A stretch of 64,000 nucleotides of DNA from Lachnospiraceae bacterium (GTDB taxonomy: Bacteria; Bacillota_A; Clostridia; Lachnospirales; Lachnospiraceae), in assembly GCA_021770615.1 (NCBI GenBank), contig JAETQR010000023.1, positions 4,385 through 68,384 of the forward strand. Reading direction: 5' to 3'. The translations under genes were made by a program, and so were the position numbers. Below the pieces are notes generated by a model, which was not told where the DNA came from, did no database searches, and was given only the letters and a program-made list of their open reading frames with translations. Shown one piece after another: positions 27,694 through 37,010 of this stretch (positions within the stretch are counted from its first letter, which is position 1; every line of letters starts with the position of its first letter).

Positions 27694-29130
27694 ATGAAAA
27701 AGATTTTATTTGTAGCTTCTGAGTGCGTACCGTTTATAAAAACAGGTGGTCTTGCAGATGTTGTCGGGTCACTGCCAAAGTACTTTAACAAAGACGAATT
27801 TGATGCAAGGGTTATGATTCCGAAATATACGGCGATACCCGAAGAATATAAAAACCAGATGGAGTTTGTTACACATTTTTATCTTGAGCTTGCCTGGCGT
27901 AAGCAGTATGTGGGGATTTTCAAACTGGATCATCAGGGAGTTACGTTTTATTTTCTTGACAATGAATTTTATTTCAGCGGGAATACACCATATGGGGAAA
28001 TTTATCAGGATATTGAGAAATTTGCCTTCTTTAGCAAGGCGGCGTTATCCGCTCTTCCGCTTCTTGATTTCCGTCCGGACATTGTGCACTGCCATGACTG
28101 GCAGACGGGTCTTGTTCCGGTCTATCTGAAAGACTCGTTCCAGCAGGGGGATTTCTTCCGTGGTATTAAGTCGATCATGACGATCCATAATCTGAAATTC
28201 CAGGGTATCTGGGATAAGAAGACGGTTATGGATACAGCCGGGCTGGATGCCTATTATTTTACACCGGATAAGCTTGAAGCTTATGGGGATGCCAATTATC
28301 TGAAAGGCGGTCTTGTTTATGCGGATCAGATCACGACGGTGAGTGATACATACGCTGAAGAGATAAAAACACCATTTTATGGGGAAAAATTAGACGGTTT
28401 GATCAATGCAAAGGCGTCATGCCTTACCGGTATCGTAAACGGTCTGGATTACGATGAATATAATCCGGCGACAGACCCATTGATCGCCGCACATTATGAT
28501 GCGAGGACATTCCGGAAAGAAAAAGTGAAGAATAAGAGGGCGCTGCAGAAAGAGCTTGGACTTGCCCAGGACGACAGAAAGTTTATGATCGGTATTGTTT
28601 CACGACTTACTGACCAGAAGGGATTTGATCTCATTGATTATGTGATCGAAGAGATTTGTGCGGACGACACCCAGCTCGTTGTGCTTGGAACCGGAGAAGA
28701 AAAGTATGAGCATTTGTTCCGGCACTTTGCATGGAAATATCCGGAGCGGGTATCTGCGAATATATTCTATTCCAACGAGCGCTCCCATAAAATATATGCA
28801 TCCTGTGATGCGTTTCTGATGCCGTCGCTGTTCGAGCCATGTGGTCTCAGCCAGTTGATGAGCCTGCGCTATGGAACCGTACCGATCGTTCGCGAGACCG
28901 GCGGCCTGAAAGACACTGTGGAGCCGTACAATGAATATGAGAGCAAAGGAACCGGATTTTCTTTTGCCAATTACAACGCTCATGAAATGCTGAATACGAT
29001 CCGCTATGCAAAATATGTTTACTATAATAAGAAACGCGATTGGAATAAGATCATCGACCGCGGCATGGCCATGGATTTCTCATGGGCAAGTTCAGCGAGA
29101 AAGTATGAGGAGCTTTACAATAGAATGTGA
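27694..29130 (+). CDS. glgA: Glycogen synthase GlgA
   Basis: GT5 ADP-glucose glycosyltransferase that extends glycogen chains. The 478-residue protein has the ADP-glucose loop KTGGLADVVGSLPKY at the N-terminus, HCHDWQTG, VSRLTDQKG and the C-terminal FEPCGLSQLMSLRYGT. Length is normal and AATGGAGGG precedes the ATG. It works with glgB at 18.6 kb; glgC and glgP are not in the window. Confidence 0.95.
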   Translation: MKKILFVASECVPFIKTGGLADVVGSLPKYFNKDEFDARVMIPKYTAIPEEYKNQMEFVTHFYLELAWRKQYVGIFKLDHQGVTFYFLDNEFYFSGNTPYGEIYQDIEKFAFFSKAALSALPLLDFRPDIVHCHDWQTGLVPVYLKDSFQQGDFFRGIKSIMTIHNLKFQGIWDKKTVMDTAGLDAYYFTPDKLEAYGDANYLKGGLVYADQITTVSDTYAEEIKTPFYGEKLDGLINAKASCLTGIVNGLDYDEYNPATDPLIAAHYDARTFRKEKVKNKRALQKELGLAQDDRKFMIGIVSRLTDQKGFDLIDYVIEEICADDTQLVVLGTGEEKYEHLFRHFAWKYPERVSANIFYSNERSHKIYASCDAFLMPSLFEPCGLSQLMSLRYGTVPIVRETGGLKDTVEPYNEYESKGTGFSFANYNAHEMLNTIRYAKYVYYNKKRDWNKIIDRGMAMDFSWASSARKYEELYNRM

Positions 29131-29181
29131 CCATTATCAGGGATGACAGGTACAAAACTCCCATCCTTTATAATGAGAGAC

Positions 29182-29250
29182 CGCTTGCGCTATATGTGGC
29201 ATGCAGCAGTGCCGGGCTGCAGAAGACGCAGTCCGGACACCGGCGGCCAT
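29182..29250 (-). repeat. Degenerate minus-strand copy of the foldback element family
   Basis: Read on the minus strand, this segment shows CCGCCGGTG, an inner hairpin (29212-29220 pairing with 29228-29236), then CACTGCTGCAT, nine bases, and AGCGCAAGCG. The order and spacing match the copies at 33511-33631 and 63714-63872. The middle stem pairs only 5 of 7 positions and the outer arms are weak, so this copy is decayed or only partly related. It occupies part of the 303-base gap between glgA and the toxin-antitoxin pair, where I see no convincing gene. Confidence 0.5.
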
Positions 29251-29433
29251 GTTTGGTTGTCTGCTTTTTATTATAATATATCTGTGCCGGGATAAATCTT
29301 TTGTGTCCGCACATACTATGGGAAAGCAGATGATGAAAGTGTTGATGAAACGGATATATTATTGTAGATTGTTTTTAGTGATCGTGTTGTAGTAACCTGT
29401 GCGGGTTATGACCGGAGAGGGGGAGGTTGAACA

Positions 29434-29658
29434 ATGAGTGAGAGAGAACAAATATATCAATTACTGGATGCAGTCCCGGAAGCAAAAATCAGTTATGTTG
29501 TTGCATATCTGCAAGGATTGACGGAAGGCGAGGAAATAACGCCGAACGCTGAAACGTTAGAAGCATTTGCGGAAGTGGATGAGATGAAAAAGAAGGGGAA
29601 TGGCCAGCATTTCAGCGGCTCCACGGAAGATTTTTTTAATATGCTTTTGGAGGAATAA
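29434..29658 (+). CDS. Antitoxin of a YafQ-type toxin-antitoxin pair
   Basis: 74 acidic residues with no clear named family, located four bases before a YafQ-like toxin. The sequence MSEREQIYQLLDAVPEAKISYVV resembles short helical antitoxins, and the acidic C-terminal part would wrap the toxin. GGGGAGG precedes the ATG. Antitoxin plus toxin normally autorepress their own promoter. The role is assigned mainly from position. Confidence 0.72.
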   Translation: MSEREQIYQLLDAVPEAKISYVVAYLQGLTEGEEITPNAETLEAFAEVDEMKKKGNGQHFSGSTEDFFNMLLEE

Positions 29659-29661
29659 AAA

Positions 29662-29934
29662 ATGCTGAATGTAAACAATTCCGGCCAATTTAAAAGGGAT
29701 TTAAAAAGATGTGCTAAACGTGGGTATGATTTAAAGGTTTTGCAAGAAGTTATCGATGTTTTACGTATACCGGAACCACTGCCGGTAAAAAACCAAGATC
29801 ACGACTTAAAAGGGAAGTATAAAGGGCGCAGAGAGTGCCATGTTGCACCGGACTGGTTGTTGATATATGAAATTGATGGGAACGATTTGTATTTAGATAG
29901 AACAGGAACGCATTCAGATCTGTTTCAGAGATAA
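29662..29934 (+). CDS. YafQ-family mRNA interferase toxin (RelE superfamily)
   Basis: 90 residues. The pattern FKRDLKRCAKRG, the DHDLKGKYKGRRECHVAPDW stretch, LLIYEIDG and RTGTHSDLF matches YafQ, a ribosome-dependent endonuclease of the RelE fold. The key His, Asp and the C-terminal HSDLF are all present, so it should be active. It is four bases downstream of the antitoxin. The neighbouring gene cluster is accessory, fitting lateral gain. Confidence 0.9.
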   Translation: MLNVNNSGQFKRDLKRCAKRGYDLKVLQEVIDVLRIPEPLPVKNQDHDLKGKYKGRRECHVAPDWLLIYEIDGNDLYLDRTGTHSDLFQR

Positions 29935-30187
29935 ATGAAAGAGAATGATATTGAGAGAGAGCCTTGAGATGAAATCAAAGGCTCTTTTTATAATTTTGGA
30001 CACTGTTGAAATTAAAGACTTTGGAAGTCTAAGAAAATCGCATAAAGTTCAAAAAAATATAAAGATTTTATTGTGTTATACAACAAAAACTGGTAAAATA
30101 CCAAATGTGATTAATATTGTTAAAAGATGTCTTTTGGCAGTATTAATTAAACGAAGGGAAATAAAAAAACATTTGGGAGGATATGAG

Positions 30188-33100
30188 ATGAAAAAATTGA
30201 CGTTGAGGCGGATACAAGCATTTTTATTAATTATATCTATGATAATTGGCATGTTTGGCCTTGACTGGCATGCAGAGGCAAGTGAGACGAGAGAGCAAAC
30301 GGATCGGGCAGTAAAGCTTGCTGTTCCGCAGAACGTACGTGAGGAGAATGGCTTTATCGTGTGGGATGAAGTCGAAGGTGCATACGGATATACAATACAG
30401 GCATGCAAAGACGGGGAGACATGGGAATATAAATGGTATGAAAATAAGATTGAGTGGAATAGGTTTATTTATGAGCACTGTTCTATGTATGATTTTGGCG
30501 ATCATAGATTTGAGTCTATGCGTGATTTTGGCAATTATGCATTTAAGGTATGTGCTATTGATGAAACTGGGGCAACTACGGAGTTTTCATCTTCCGTTAT
30601 GGTTTCGTATCAAGCTACACTTTCCATGCCGGCAAATGTCAAGGTATCAGATCGGGATTTGACATGGGATGAAGTAGAGGGCGCTACACGCTATAACATA
30701 CGAGTTTATAGAAATGATGAAAGTCATTCTCTGTATGCCGATAGATATACATATGGGTCATATAATTCATATTACTTCTCGGGAAATGAGGGAGAATATC
30801 TGGTTGCCGTACAGGCGATGGATCAAGACTATCATGTGAGCGAGTGGACAGAAGAGGTTTTGATGAAAGTTAAAGCTGTTGAGAAACCTCATTTGACGAC
30901 ACCACAGAATGTCCGTTTTGATGAGAGTGGTAAAAATGTCATCTGGGATGAAGTGGAGGGTGCAGAATATTATCGAGTGAGTATCGGTCAAGTGTGTGCC
31001 GATAATGAAGATGGCGTTTTTTATAATGTTGTACGGTGCGAACAGCCAATGCTGGAGAACTGGAAGGGGTACATATCCCCATGGGATTCTGGGGATGACA
31101 AAAAAGGGTATATCGGTGTATCCGCTGCTTGCGATTACCCAGATGAGTCTATTTTTATTAGATCTTCTTTTAGCGAGGCCTTGTGTTTTGAACATGCTCT
31201 GAGTCGTGACGAGTTAATCACTATTCCGCAGATAAAGCTTGAGGATGGTCATATTACATGGGATAAGGCACAAAATGTAATTAGGTATTTATACCGCATC
31301 ATGATAAATGGGAATGTTTGCGAGTCTTCTTCGTATAGAACAGAAGAGACAAGGGATTTTTGGGTTGGTAGATATCCTGAAGGTAATTACGAGATTGAAT
31401 TGTGCGTGATTGACGAGGAAGGAAATTATAACATTAAAAGTTATCCTCTTGCTCTGGAAATCGCTCACGATGAGAGTGTCTGGGTTCCCCGGTTATATTA
31501 TAAGTTTGAGGAGGTTTTGTGGGATTATGACCGCTTAAAGCATCCAGACACGGGTGGTTTTTGGGTTCGGATTCGCAGGCAGCAGGATGATGCTGTCATT
31601 AAATTGATACATCGGGAAGCATGGGAGAACTTATGTTATGGGCTTATGGATTTGGAAAATGGGGATTATATAGTGGATGCCTGTGTCCAGCAATATAAGG
31701 ATGACGTTTGTAAAATCGGAAATTGGTCGGAGCCTATAGAAATAGAAAAGCATGGGGATGGACTTTACGAGAAGGAAAATGAGACCACGGAAGAGGTGGA
31801 GACACCGCCTGAGGCTGCCGACATACCGGAGGATGACCGTATTACGAGCATCACAATCAACCCAGCCTTCAATATGAAACATAAGGATGGCAGTGATGTG
31901 GAGCTGGATCTCTCCCAAATAAAGATTAAGGCGAAAGAGATTTATGATGAAGAAGGGTTAAAAAGAGCGGAGGCTGCGCTTGGAGAGACATTGAATGGAA
32001 ATAAGCACTACAACCTTTTGGATTTGACGCTTTTGTATGATGGCAAAGATTTTTCAAATGGTTATGATGGGCTTGTCAAGGTGATTATTCCGCTCCCGAA
32101 AGGACACAGGGACAAGACATTTTCGTGCTACCGTCTGACAGAGACAGGTGGAAAAGAAATCATACCCGGTGAACAGACAGAGGACAGCTATATTATTTAT
32201 CTTGAACATTTCAGCGAGTATGCGCTGGTAGCTGAGGGATCGGAAGAACCGCACACTCACGTTTACAGTACGGATTGGAAGTCGAATGCCACCGGGCATT
32301 GGAAAGAGTGCTCATGTAAAGAAAAGATAGAAGAAAGCGCTCATACGCAGGATGCGGGGACAGTGACGAAAGAAGCGACCGAGACGGAGACGGGAATCAA
32401 AACATATAAGTGTAGTGTATGTGGGTATGTCATAAAAACGGAAGAAATTGTAAAGCTGTCTGGGGATGAAGAACCGCATACCCATGTTTACAGTACGGAT
32501 TGGAAGTCGGATGCCACTGGGCATTGGAAAGAGTGCTCATGTAAAGACAAGATAGAAGAAAGCACCCATACGCAGGATGCCGGGACAGTAACGAAAGAAG
32601 CGACTGAGACGGAAACGGGAATCAGGACGTATAAGTGCAGTGTTTGTGGTTATGTCATAAAAACAGAAGTAATTGCAAAGTTACAGAAAGAAACAACAAA
32701 TAAACAGACATCTACAGCAACAAAAGTCTCAAAAGCGCAACAAAAGAAAAATGAAATTATTATAAATAAAAAAGTTTCATTTAAAGCAACCGGTAATTCT
32801 TTGGTTGTAACATGGAATAAGTTGCCAAGTGCGGATGGGTATGATATTTATGCCGCTTCGTGCGATGATGATTTCAAAGGGATAACTGCGTCTGTCGGGA
32901 AAAATAAGACATCTACAACCATACGTAAAATAAGTGGCAGGAAGATTAACGGGAAGAAAACTTATAAGTTGAAGGTCAAAGCTTATCGTCTGTTATCAAA
33001 TGGCAAAAAGCAGTATATTGGTACATCTGCTGTCATGCACGTTACAGGAAGCCTGAACAAGACAACAACAAATGCTAAAAATATAAACTTAAAGAAAAAA

Positions 33101-33343
33101 GCATATGCTTTAAAGAAAGGCAAATCGGCTCAAATCCGTGCGGCGGTTATAAAGGCAGATAAGAAAAAGAAGCTGCTTTCCAAAGAGCATGGTCCGGAAT
33201 TAAGCTATGTGTCTTCCGATGAGGCAGTAGCGACAGTGACTGCAGTAGGTAAAATAAAAGCAAAAAAACGTGGGAAATGTACCATTTATGTGCGTACTTT
33301 AAATGGAATCAGCAAGGAAATTAAAGTCACTGTAACTTCATAA
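30188..33343 (+). CDS. Large secreted modular protein: Fn3-like repeats, two 75-residue Cys repeats, Big2
   Basis: 1051 residues with a signal peptide (MKKLTLRRIQAFLLIISMII, cut near HAEA). Residues 35-520 contain at least four Fn3-like modules that each begin with a P-x-N/I core and WDEVEGA-type strand. A beta-rich domain follows (about 540-690). Two tandem 75-residue repeats occur at about 686-835, each with HTHVYSTDWKS, ECSCK and KCSVCGYVIKTE, which look like small zinc-ribbon folds. Another Fn3-like module and a C-terminal Big2 domain (YVSSDEAVATVTAVGKIKAK) end the protein. There is no sortase motif. The start at 30188 has GGGAGGATATGAG; the frame is open 243 bases further upstream but without a ribosome site. 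AT-rich. Likely an adhesin or wall-bound protein. Confidence 0.78.
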   Translation: MKKLTLRRIQAFLLIISMIIGMFGLDWHAEASETREQTDRAVKLAVPQNVREENGFIVWDEVEGAYGYTIQACKDGETWEYKWYENKIEWNRFIYEHCSMYDFGDHRFESMRDFGNYAFKVCAIDETGATTEFSSSVMVSYQATLSMPANVKVSDRDLTWDEVEGATRYNIRVYRNDESHSLYADRYTYGSYNSYYFSGNEGEYLVAVQAMDQDYHVSEWTEEVLMKVKAVEKPHLTTPQNVRFDESGKNVIWDEVEGAEYYRVSIGQVCADNEDGVFYNVVRCEQPMLENWKGYISPWDSGDDKKGYIGVSAACDYPDESIFIRSSFSEALCFEHALSRDELITIPQIKLEDGHITWDKAQNVIRYLYRIMINGNVCESSSYRTEETRDFWVGRYPEGNYEIELCVIDEEGNYNIKSYPLALEIAHDESVWVPRLYYKFEEVLWDYDRLKHPDTGGFWVRIRRQQDDAVIKLIHREAWENLCYGLMDLENGDYIVDACVQQYKDDVCKIGNWSEPIEIEKHGDGLYEKENETTEEVETPPEAADIPEDDRITSITINPAFNMKHKDGSDVELDLSQIKIKAKEIYDEEGLKRAEAALGETLNGNKHYNLLDLTLLYDGKDFSNGYDGLVKVIIPLPKGHRDKTFSCYRLTETGGKEIIPGEQTEDSYIIYLEHFSEYALVAEGSEEPHTHVYSTDWKSNATGHWKECSCKEKIEESAHTQDAGTVTKEATETETGIKTYKCSVCGYVIKTEEIVKLSGDEEPHTHVYSTDWKSDATGHWKECSCKDKIEESTHTQDAGTVTKEATETETGIRTYKCSVCGYVIKTEVIAKLQKETTNKQTSTATKVSKAQQKKNEIIINKKVSFKATGNSLVVTWNKLPSADGYDIYAASCDDDFKGITASVGKNKTSTTIRKISGRKINGKKTYKLKVKAYRLLSNGKKQYIGTSAVMHVTGSLNKTTTNAKNINLKKKAYALKKGKSAQIRAAVIKADKKKKLLSKEHGPELSYVSSDEAVATVTAVGKIKAKKRGKCTIYVRTLNGISKEIKVTVTS
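32243..32682 (+). repeat. Two tandem 225-bp repeats inside the surface protein gene
   Basis: Copies begin at 32243 and 32468 with GAAGAACCGCA and stay in frame (75 codons). They differ at scattered third positions and a few residues, such as SNATGHW against SDATGHW. Recent in-frame duplication is likely, and copy number may vary between strains. Confidence 0.85.
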
Positions 33344-33381
33344 CAGAGTGAAACATTTTCATGCAAATGCGAGCTGATTAC

Positions 33382-33424
33382 TTAAGCCGTCAGCTATTGG
33401 TTAAAACAGTGGTTGGCGGCTTAA
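33382..33424 (+). terminator. Long hairpin after the surface protein gene
   Basis: TTAAGCCGTCAGCT at 33382-33395 pairs with GGTTGGCGGCTTAA at 33411-33424: 14 pairs including three G-T. The loop is 15 bases. Only ATATTTA follows, so it may terminate weakly or protect the mRNA end. Confidence 0.55.
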
Positions 33425-33510
33425 ATATTTAAACTATCCCCTAATTTTTATGAATTCCTTTGTCATAGGTTTTGTCACCAGATGGCGGCGTGGAGAGTTT
33501 ACAGGGGAGA

Positions 33511-33631
33511 GTGCGTTTCCGGGAATTGGAAGACTTATAAATCCGCCGGTGCCTGGACCATGTTTTTTATGGTCCGGCACCGCTGCGTGATTTATTTAGC
33601 GTGAGCGGTCTTCCAATTCCCGGAAACGCAC
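33511..33631 (+). repeat. Foldback element, copy 1: nested stems with conserved core
   Basis: Outer arms 33511-33534 and 33608-33631 are perfect 24-base reverse complements. Inside them ATAAATC (33537-33543) pairs with GATTTAT (33589-33595). An inner hairpin starts CGGTGCC (33547-33553) and ends GGCACCG (33576-33582). Between the middle and outer stems lies AGCGTGAGCG (33598-33607), which can form a two-pair stem capped by GTGA, a GNRA-type loop. The core words CGCCGGT, ACCGCTGCGT and AGCGNRAGCG recur in the copy at 63714-63872, whose outer arms are different. No gene lies in this 463-base gap. See findings. Confidence 0.8.
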
Positions 33632-33708
33632 CTCCCTCGTCTGCAACCTCCCCCCCGCCAATTTCAAAAAAAAGATTTCAAAAAAACCAGAAAAAAACCA
33701 ATTCCCTC

Positions 33709-33737
33709 TTGAAATTTTTGGATAAATTGGGTAGAAT
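33709..33737 (+). promoter_or_regulatory. SigA-type promoter of gap
   Basis: TTGAAA at 33709-33714 and TAGAAT at 33732-33737 with a 17-base spacer, 70 bases before the gap start. A-rich tracts at 33666-33697 lie just upstream like an UP element, fitting strong expression. Confidence 0.75.
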
Positions 33738-33806
33738 GTAGTTTAGGAAGTTTGTAAAATTTTTAACAAACATATTCAAAGTATATTTTTTAGGAGGAAA
33801 CGACAC

Positions 33807-34820
33807 ATGGCAGTAAAAGTAGCGATCAATGGTTTTGGACGTATTGGACGTCTTGCTTTCAGACAGATGTTTGGAGCAGAAGGATACGAAGTAGTAGCAA
33901 TCAATGACTTGACAAGCCCTAAAATGTTAGCTCACTTGTTAAAATATGATTCAGCACAGGGTAAATACGCTTTGGCGGACAAAGTATCTGCTACCGATGA
34001 TTCTATCGTAGTTGATGGAAAAGAGATCAAGATTTATGCAGAGGCAGATGCAGCGAAACTTCCTTGGGGAGACCTCAGTGTAGATGTTGTACTTGAGTGT
34101 ACAGGTTTCTACACATCAAAGGACAAGGCATCCGCACATATCAAAGCAGGTGCCCGCAAAGTAGTTATTTCTGCACCGGCAGGAAATGATCTTCCTACGA
34201 TCGTTTATAATGTAAACCATGATACATTAAAGCCAGAGGATACAGTTATTTCTGCAGCTTCCTGTACGACAAACTGTCTTGCACCGATGGCAAAGGCACT
34301 CAATGAACTGGCTCCGATCAAATCCGGTATCATGAGCACGATCCATTCATACACCGGCGACCAGATGACACTGGATGGCCCTCAGAGAAAAGGCGATCTG
34401 AGAAGATCCCGTGCAGCAGCAGTAAATATCGTACCAAACAGCACAGGTGCTGCAAAAGCAATCGGCCTTGTTATTCCGGAGCTGAACGGTAAACTGATCG
34501 GTTCTGCACAGCGTGTACCATGTCCTACAGGTTCTACTACGATCCTTGTAGCAGTAGTAGAAGGAAAAGTGACAGTAGATGAGATCAATGCAAAGATGAA
34601 AGCTTCTGAGACAGAGTCTTATGCATACAATGAGGATGAGATCGTTTCATCTGATATCATCGGTGCTACTGCCGGTTCGATCTTTGATGCAACACAGACA
34701 ATGGTATCTCCGATGGATGATGGAAATACACAGGTTCAGGTTGTTTCCTGGTATGACAATGAAAACTCATACACAAGCCAGATGGTAAGAACGATCAAGT
34801 ACTTCAGTGAACTTGCTTAA
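33807..34820 (+). CDS. gap: Glyceraldehyde-3-phosphate dehydrogenase
   Basis: Glycolytic NAD-dependent enzyme, 337 residues. The Rossmann start is [14 protein letters not shown], and the catalytic Cys lies in [30 protein letters not shown] and [15 protein letters not shown] are family motifs. TTTAGGAGGAAAC precedes the ATG. It stands ahead of pgk and tpiA; a terminator follows it, so gap mRNA should be more abundant than the distal genes. Confidence 0.98.
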   Translation: MAVKVAINGFGRIGRLAFRQMFGAEGYEVVAINDLTSPKMLAHLLKYDSAQGKYALADKVSATDDSIVVDGKEIKIYAEADAAKLPWGDLSVDVVLECTGFYTSKDKASAHIKAGARKVVISAPAGNDLPTIVYNVNHDTLKPEDTVISAASCTTNCLAPMAKALNELAPIKSGIMSTIHSYTGDQMTLDGPQRKGDLRRSRAAAVNIVPNSTGAAKAIGLVIPELNGKLIGSAQRVPCPTGSTTILVAVVEGKVTVDEINAKMKASETESYAYNEDEIVSSDIIGATAGSIFDATQTMVSPMDDGNTQVQVVSWYDNENSYTSQMVRTIKYFSELA

Positions 34821-34856
34821 TGTTCTGAGAACTGCGAGATAATAGAAACCCAGATG

Positions 34857-34889
34857 GGTCCGGTCTTGTAAGGACCGGACCTGTTTTTT
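34857..34889 (+). terminator. Rho-independent terminator between gap and pgk
   Basis: GGTCCGGTC at 34857-34865 pairs with GACCGGACC at 34873-34881, loop TTGTAAG, followed by TGTTTTTT. Confidence 0.9.
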
Positions 34890-34915
34890 AAAATTGTGCA
34901 GATGGAGGTAAGATA

Positions 34916-36112
34916 ATGTTAAATAAAAAATCTGTTGATGATATTAATGTAAAAGGACAGCGTGTGCTTGTTCGTTGTGATTTTAATGTGCCGCTGCAGG
35001 ATGGAAAGATCACAGACGAGAATCGTCTTGTGGCAGCTCTTCCTACGATCAAAAAACTGATCGCTGATGGTGGTAAAATAATTCTCTGCTCACATCTTGG
35101 TAAACCAAAAGGAGAGCCAAAGCCGGAACTTTCATTGGCGCCGGTTGCTGTCCGTCTTTCTGAACTTCTTGGACAGGATGTGAAATTTGCGGCAGATGCT
35201 AATGTAGTAGGAGAGAATGCAAAGGCAGCAGTAGAGGCGATGAAAGATGGAGAAGTTGTTCTTCTTGAAAATACACGTTACCGTGCAGAAGAAACAAAAA
35301 ATGAGGAGGCATTTTCAAAGGATCTCGCTTCCCTTGCAGACGTATTTGTAAATGACGCATTTGGTACGGCTCACAGAGCGCATTGCTCGAATGTAGGCGT
35401 TACCCAGTATGTCGATACGGCGGTTGTTGGTTATCTGATGCAGAAGGAGATTGATTTCCTTGGAAATGCAGTAAACAGTCCGGAGAGACCATTTGTCGCT
35501 ATTCTCGGTGGCGCGAAAGTTTCCTCTAAGATTTCTGTTATTGATAATCTGCTGGATAAAGTGGACACTCTGATCATCGGCGGCGGTATGGCATATACAT
35601 TTATGGCTGCTCATGGAGAAGAGGTTGGACAGTCTCTTCTTGAGGAGGATTACAAACAGTATGCACTTGACATGGAGAAAAAGGCAGAAGAAAAGGGCGT
35701 AAAACTGCTGATCCCGATCGATACCGTAGTGGCAGACGATTTTTCAAATGATGCTAATACCAAGATTGTTGGACGTGGAGAAATTCCTGCGGATATGGAA
35801 GGCCTTGATATCGGACCAAAGACAGCAGAGCTTTTTGCAGAGGCAGTAGCCGGAGCAAAGACAGTCGTATGGAATGGGCCGATGGGCTGCTTTGAGATGC
35901 CGAATTTTGCAAAAGGTACGGTGGCAGTGGCAGAGGCGATGGCAAAATTAGACAATGCAACGACGATCATCGGTGGTGGTGACAGCGCTGCTGCTGTAAA
36001 CCAGTTAGGTTTTGGTGACAAGATGACACACATTTCCACAGGTGGCGGAGCTTCCCTTGAATTTTTGGAAGGAAAAGAACTTCCGGGTGTGGCTGCGGCT
36101 GATAATGCGTAA
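34916..36112 (+). CDS. pgk: Phosphoglycerate kinase
   Basis: Makes ATP from 1,3-bisphosphoglycerate. 398 residues. The N-terminal signature is [17 protein letters not shown], followed by CSHLGKPKG, the hinge region [10 protein letters not shown] and the nucleotide-binding [25 protein letters not shown] precedes ATG. It follows the gap terminator and lies 63 bases before tpiA. Confidence 0.98.
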   Translation: MLNKKSVDDINVKGQRVLVRCDFNVPLQDGKITDENRLVAALPTIKKLIADGGKIILCSHLGKPKGEPKPELSLAPVAVRLSELLGQDVKFAADANVVGENAKAAVEAMKDGEVVLLENTRYRAEETKNEEAFSKDLASLADVFVNDAFGTAHRAHCSNVGVTQYVDTAVVGYLMQKEIDFLGNAVNSPERPFVAILGGAKVSSKISVIDNLLDKVDTLIIGGGMAYTFMAAHGEEVGQSLLEEDYKQYALDMEKKAEEKGVKLLIPIDTVVADDFSNDANTKIVGRGEIPADMEGLDIGPKTAELFAEAVAGAKTVVWNGPMGCFEMPNFAKGTVAVAEAMAKLDNATTIIGGGDSAAAVNQLGFGDKMTHISTGGGASLEFLEGKELPGVAAADNA

Positions 36113-36175
36113 GCAACGGACACATATATGAAACGTGTACATGAGATCTTTATATCATAAGAAAGGAAGTTTGTT

Positions 36176-36925
36176 ATGGCTAGAAAAAAGATTATTGCCG
36201 GAAACTGGAAAATGAACAAGACCCCAAGTGAGGCGGTCAGTCTGGTGAATGAGCTGAAACCGCTCGTGGCAAACGATGAGGTGGATGTGGTATTTTGTGT
36301 GCCGGCCATTGACATCATCCCATGCGTGGAGGCAGCAAAAGGGACAAATATCCAGATCGGCGCTGAAAATATGTACTATGAGGAAAGCGGCGCCTATACA
36401 GGTGAGATCGCTCCGAATATGCTTACCGATGCCGGAGTAAAATATGTCGTGATCGGACATTCGGAGAGACGTGAATATTTTGCGGAAACCGATGAGACGG
36501 TCAACAAAAAAGTGAAAAAGGCATTTGAGCATGGCATCACACCGATCATCTGCTGTGGTGAGACACTGACCCAGAGAAAGCAGGGGATCTACATCGACTG
36601 GATCCGCATGCAGATCAAGATCGCATTCCAGGAAGTGACAGCTGACCAGGCAAAGAAAGCGGTGATCGCTTATGAGCCGATCTGGGCGATCGGAACAGGC
36701 GAGACGGCGTCTTCCGATCAGGCAGAGGAAGTGTGCAAAGTGATCCGTGACTGCATCGCAGAAGTATATGATGCGGCTACGGCAGAAGAGATCCGTATCC
36801 AGTATGGCGGTTCGGTAAATGCCGGAAATGCGGCAGAGCTTTTCTCCAAGCCGGATATCGACGGAGGACTTGTGGGCGGAGCTTCGCTGAAGGCTGACTT
36901 TGGAAAGATTGTAAATTATAAGTAA
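36176..36925 (+). CDS. tpiA: Triosephosphate isomerase
   Basis: Interconverts dihydroxyacetone phosphate and glyceraldehyde-3-phosphate. 249 residues. The start [15 protein letters not shown], catalytic His in [11 protein letters not shown] and catalytic Glu in [11 protein letters not shown] are all in place, as is the GGSV phosphate loop. AGAAAGGAAG precedes the ATG. A strong terminator follows. Confidence 0.98.
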   Translation: MARKKIIAGNWKMNKTPSEAVSLVNELKPLVANDEVDVVFCVPAIDIIPCVEAAKGTNIQIGAENMYYEESGAYTGEIAPNMLTDAGVKYVVIGHSERREYFAETDETVNKKVKKAFEHGITPIICCGETLTQRKQGIYIDWIRMQIKIAFQEVTADQAKKAVIAYEPIWAIGTGETASSDQAEEVCKVIRDCIAEVYDAATAEEIRIQYGGSVNAGNAAELFSKPDIDGGLVGGASLKADFGKIVNYK

Positions 36926-36938
36926 TATGACAGAATAT

Positions 36939-36978
36939 AAAAAACCTCAGAAGCATAAAAATGTTTTTGAGGTTTTTT
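36939..36978 (+). terminator. Terminator after tpiA
   Basis: AAAAAACCTCA at 36939-36949 pairs with TGAGGTTTTTT at 36968-36978, and the stem extends inward with further A-T and G-T pairs around an AAAA loop. The symmetric A and T runs suggest it can work in both directions. Confidence 0.9.
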
Positions 36979-37010
36979 ACAAAAATAAATACATATGGAG
37001 GTATTAAGGT

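Noticed and set aside
29201..29392. 63-codon frame between glgA and the toxin-antitoxin pair
   Set aside because: No ribosome site, and it covers part of the decayed foldback copy.
29945..30187. Upstream extension of the large surface protein
   Set aside because: The signal peptide starts at 30188 behind a strong ribosome site; the extension has none.
32243..32682. Insertion element inside the surface gene
   Set aside because: The two units are in frame, lack terminal inverted repeats and encode continuous protein.
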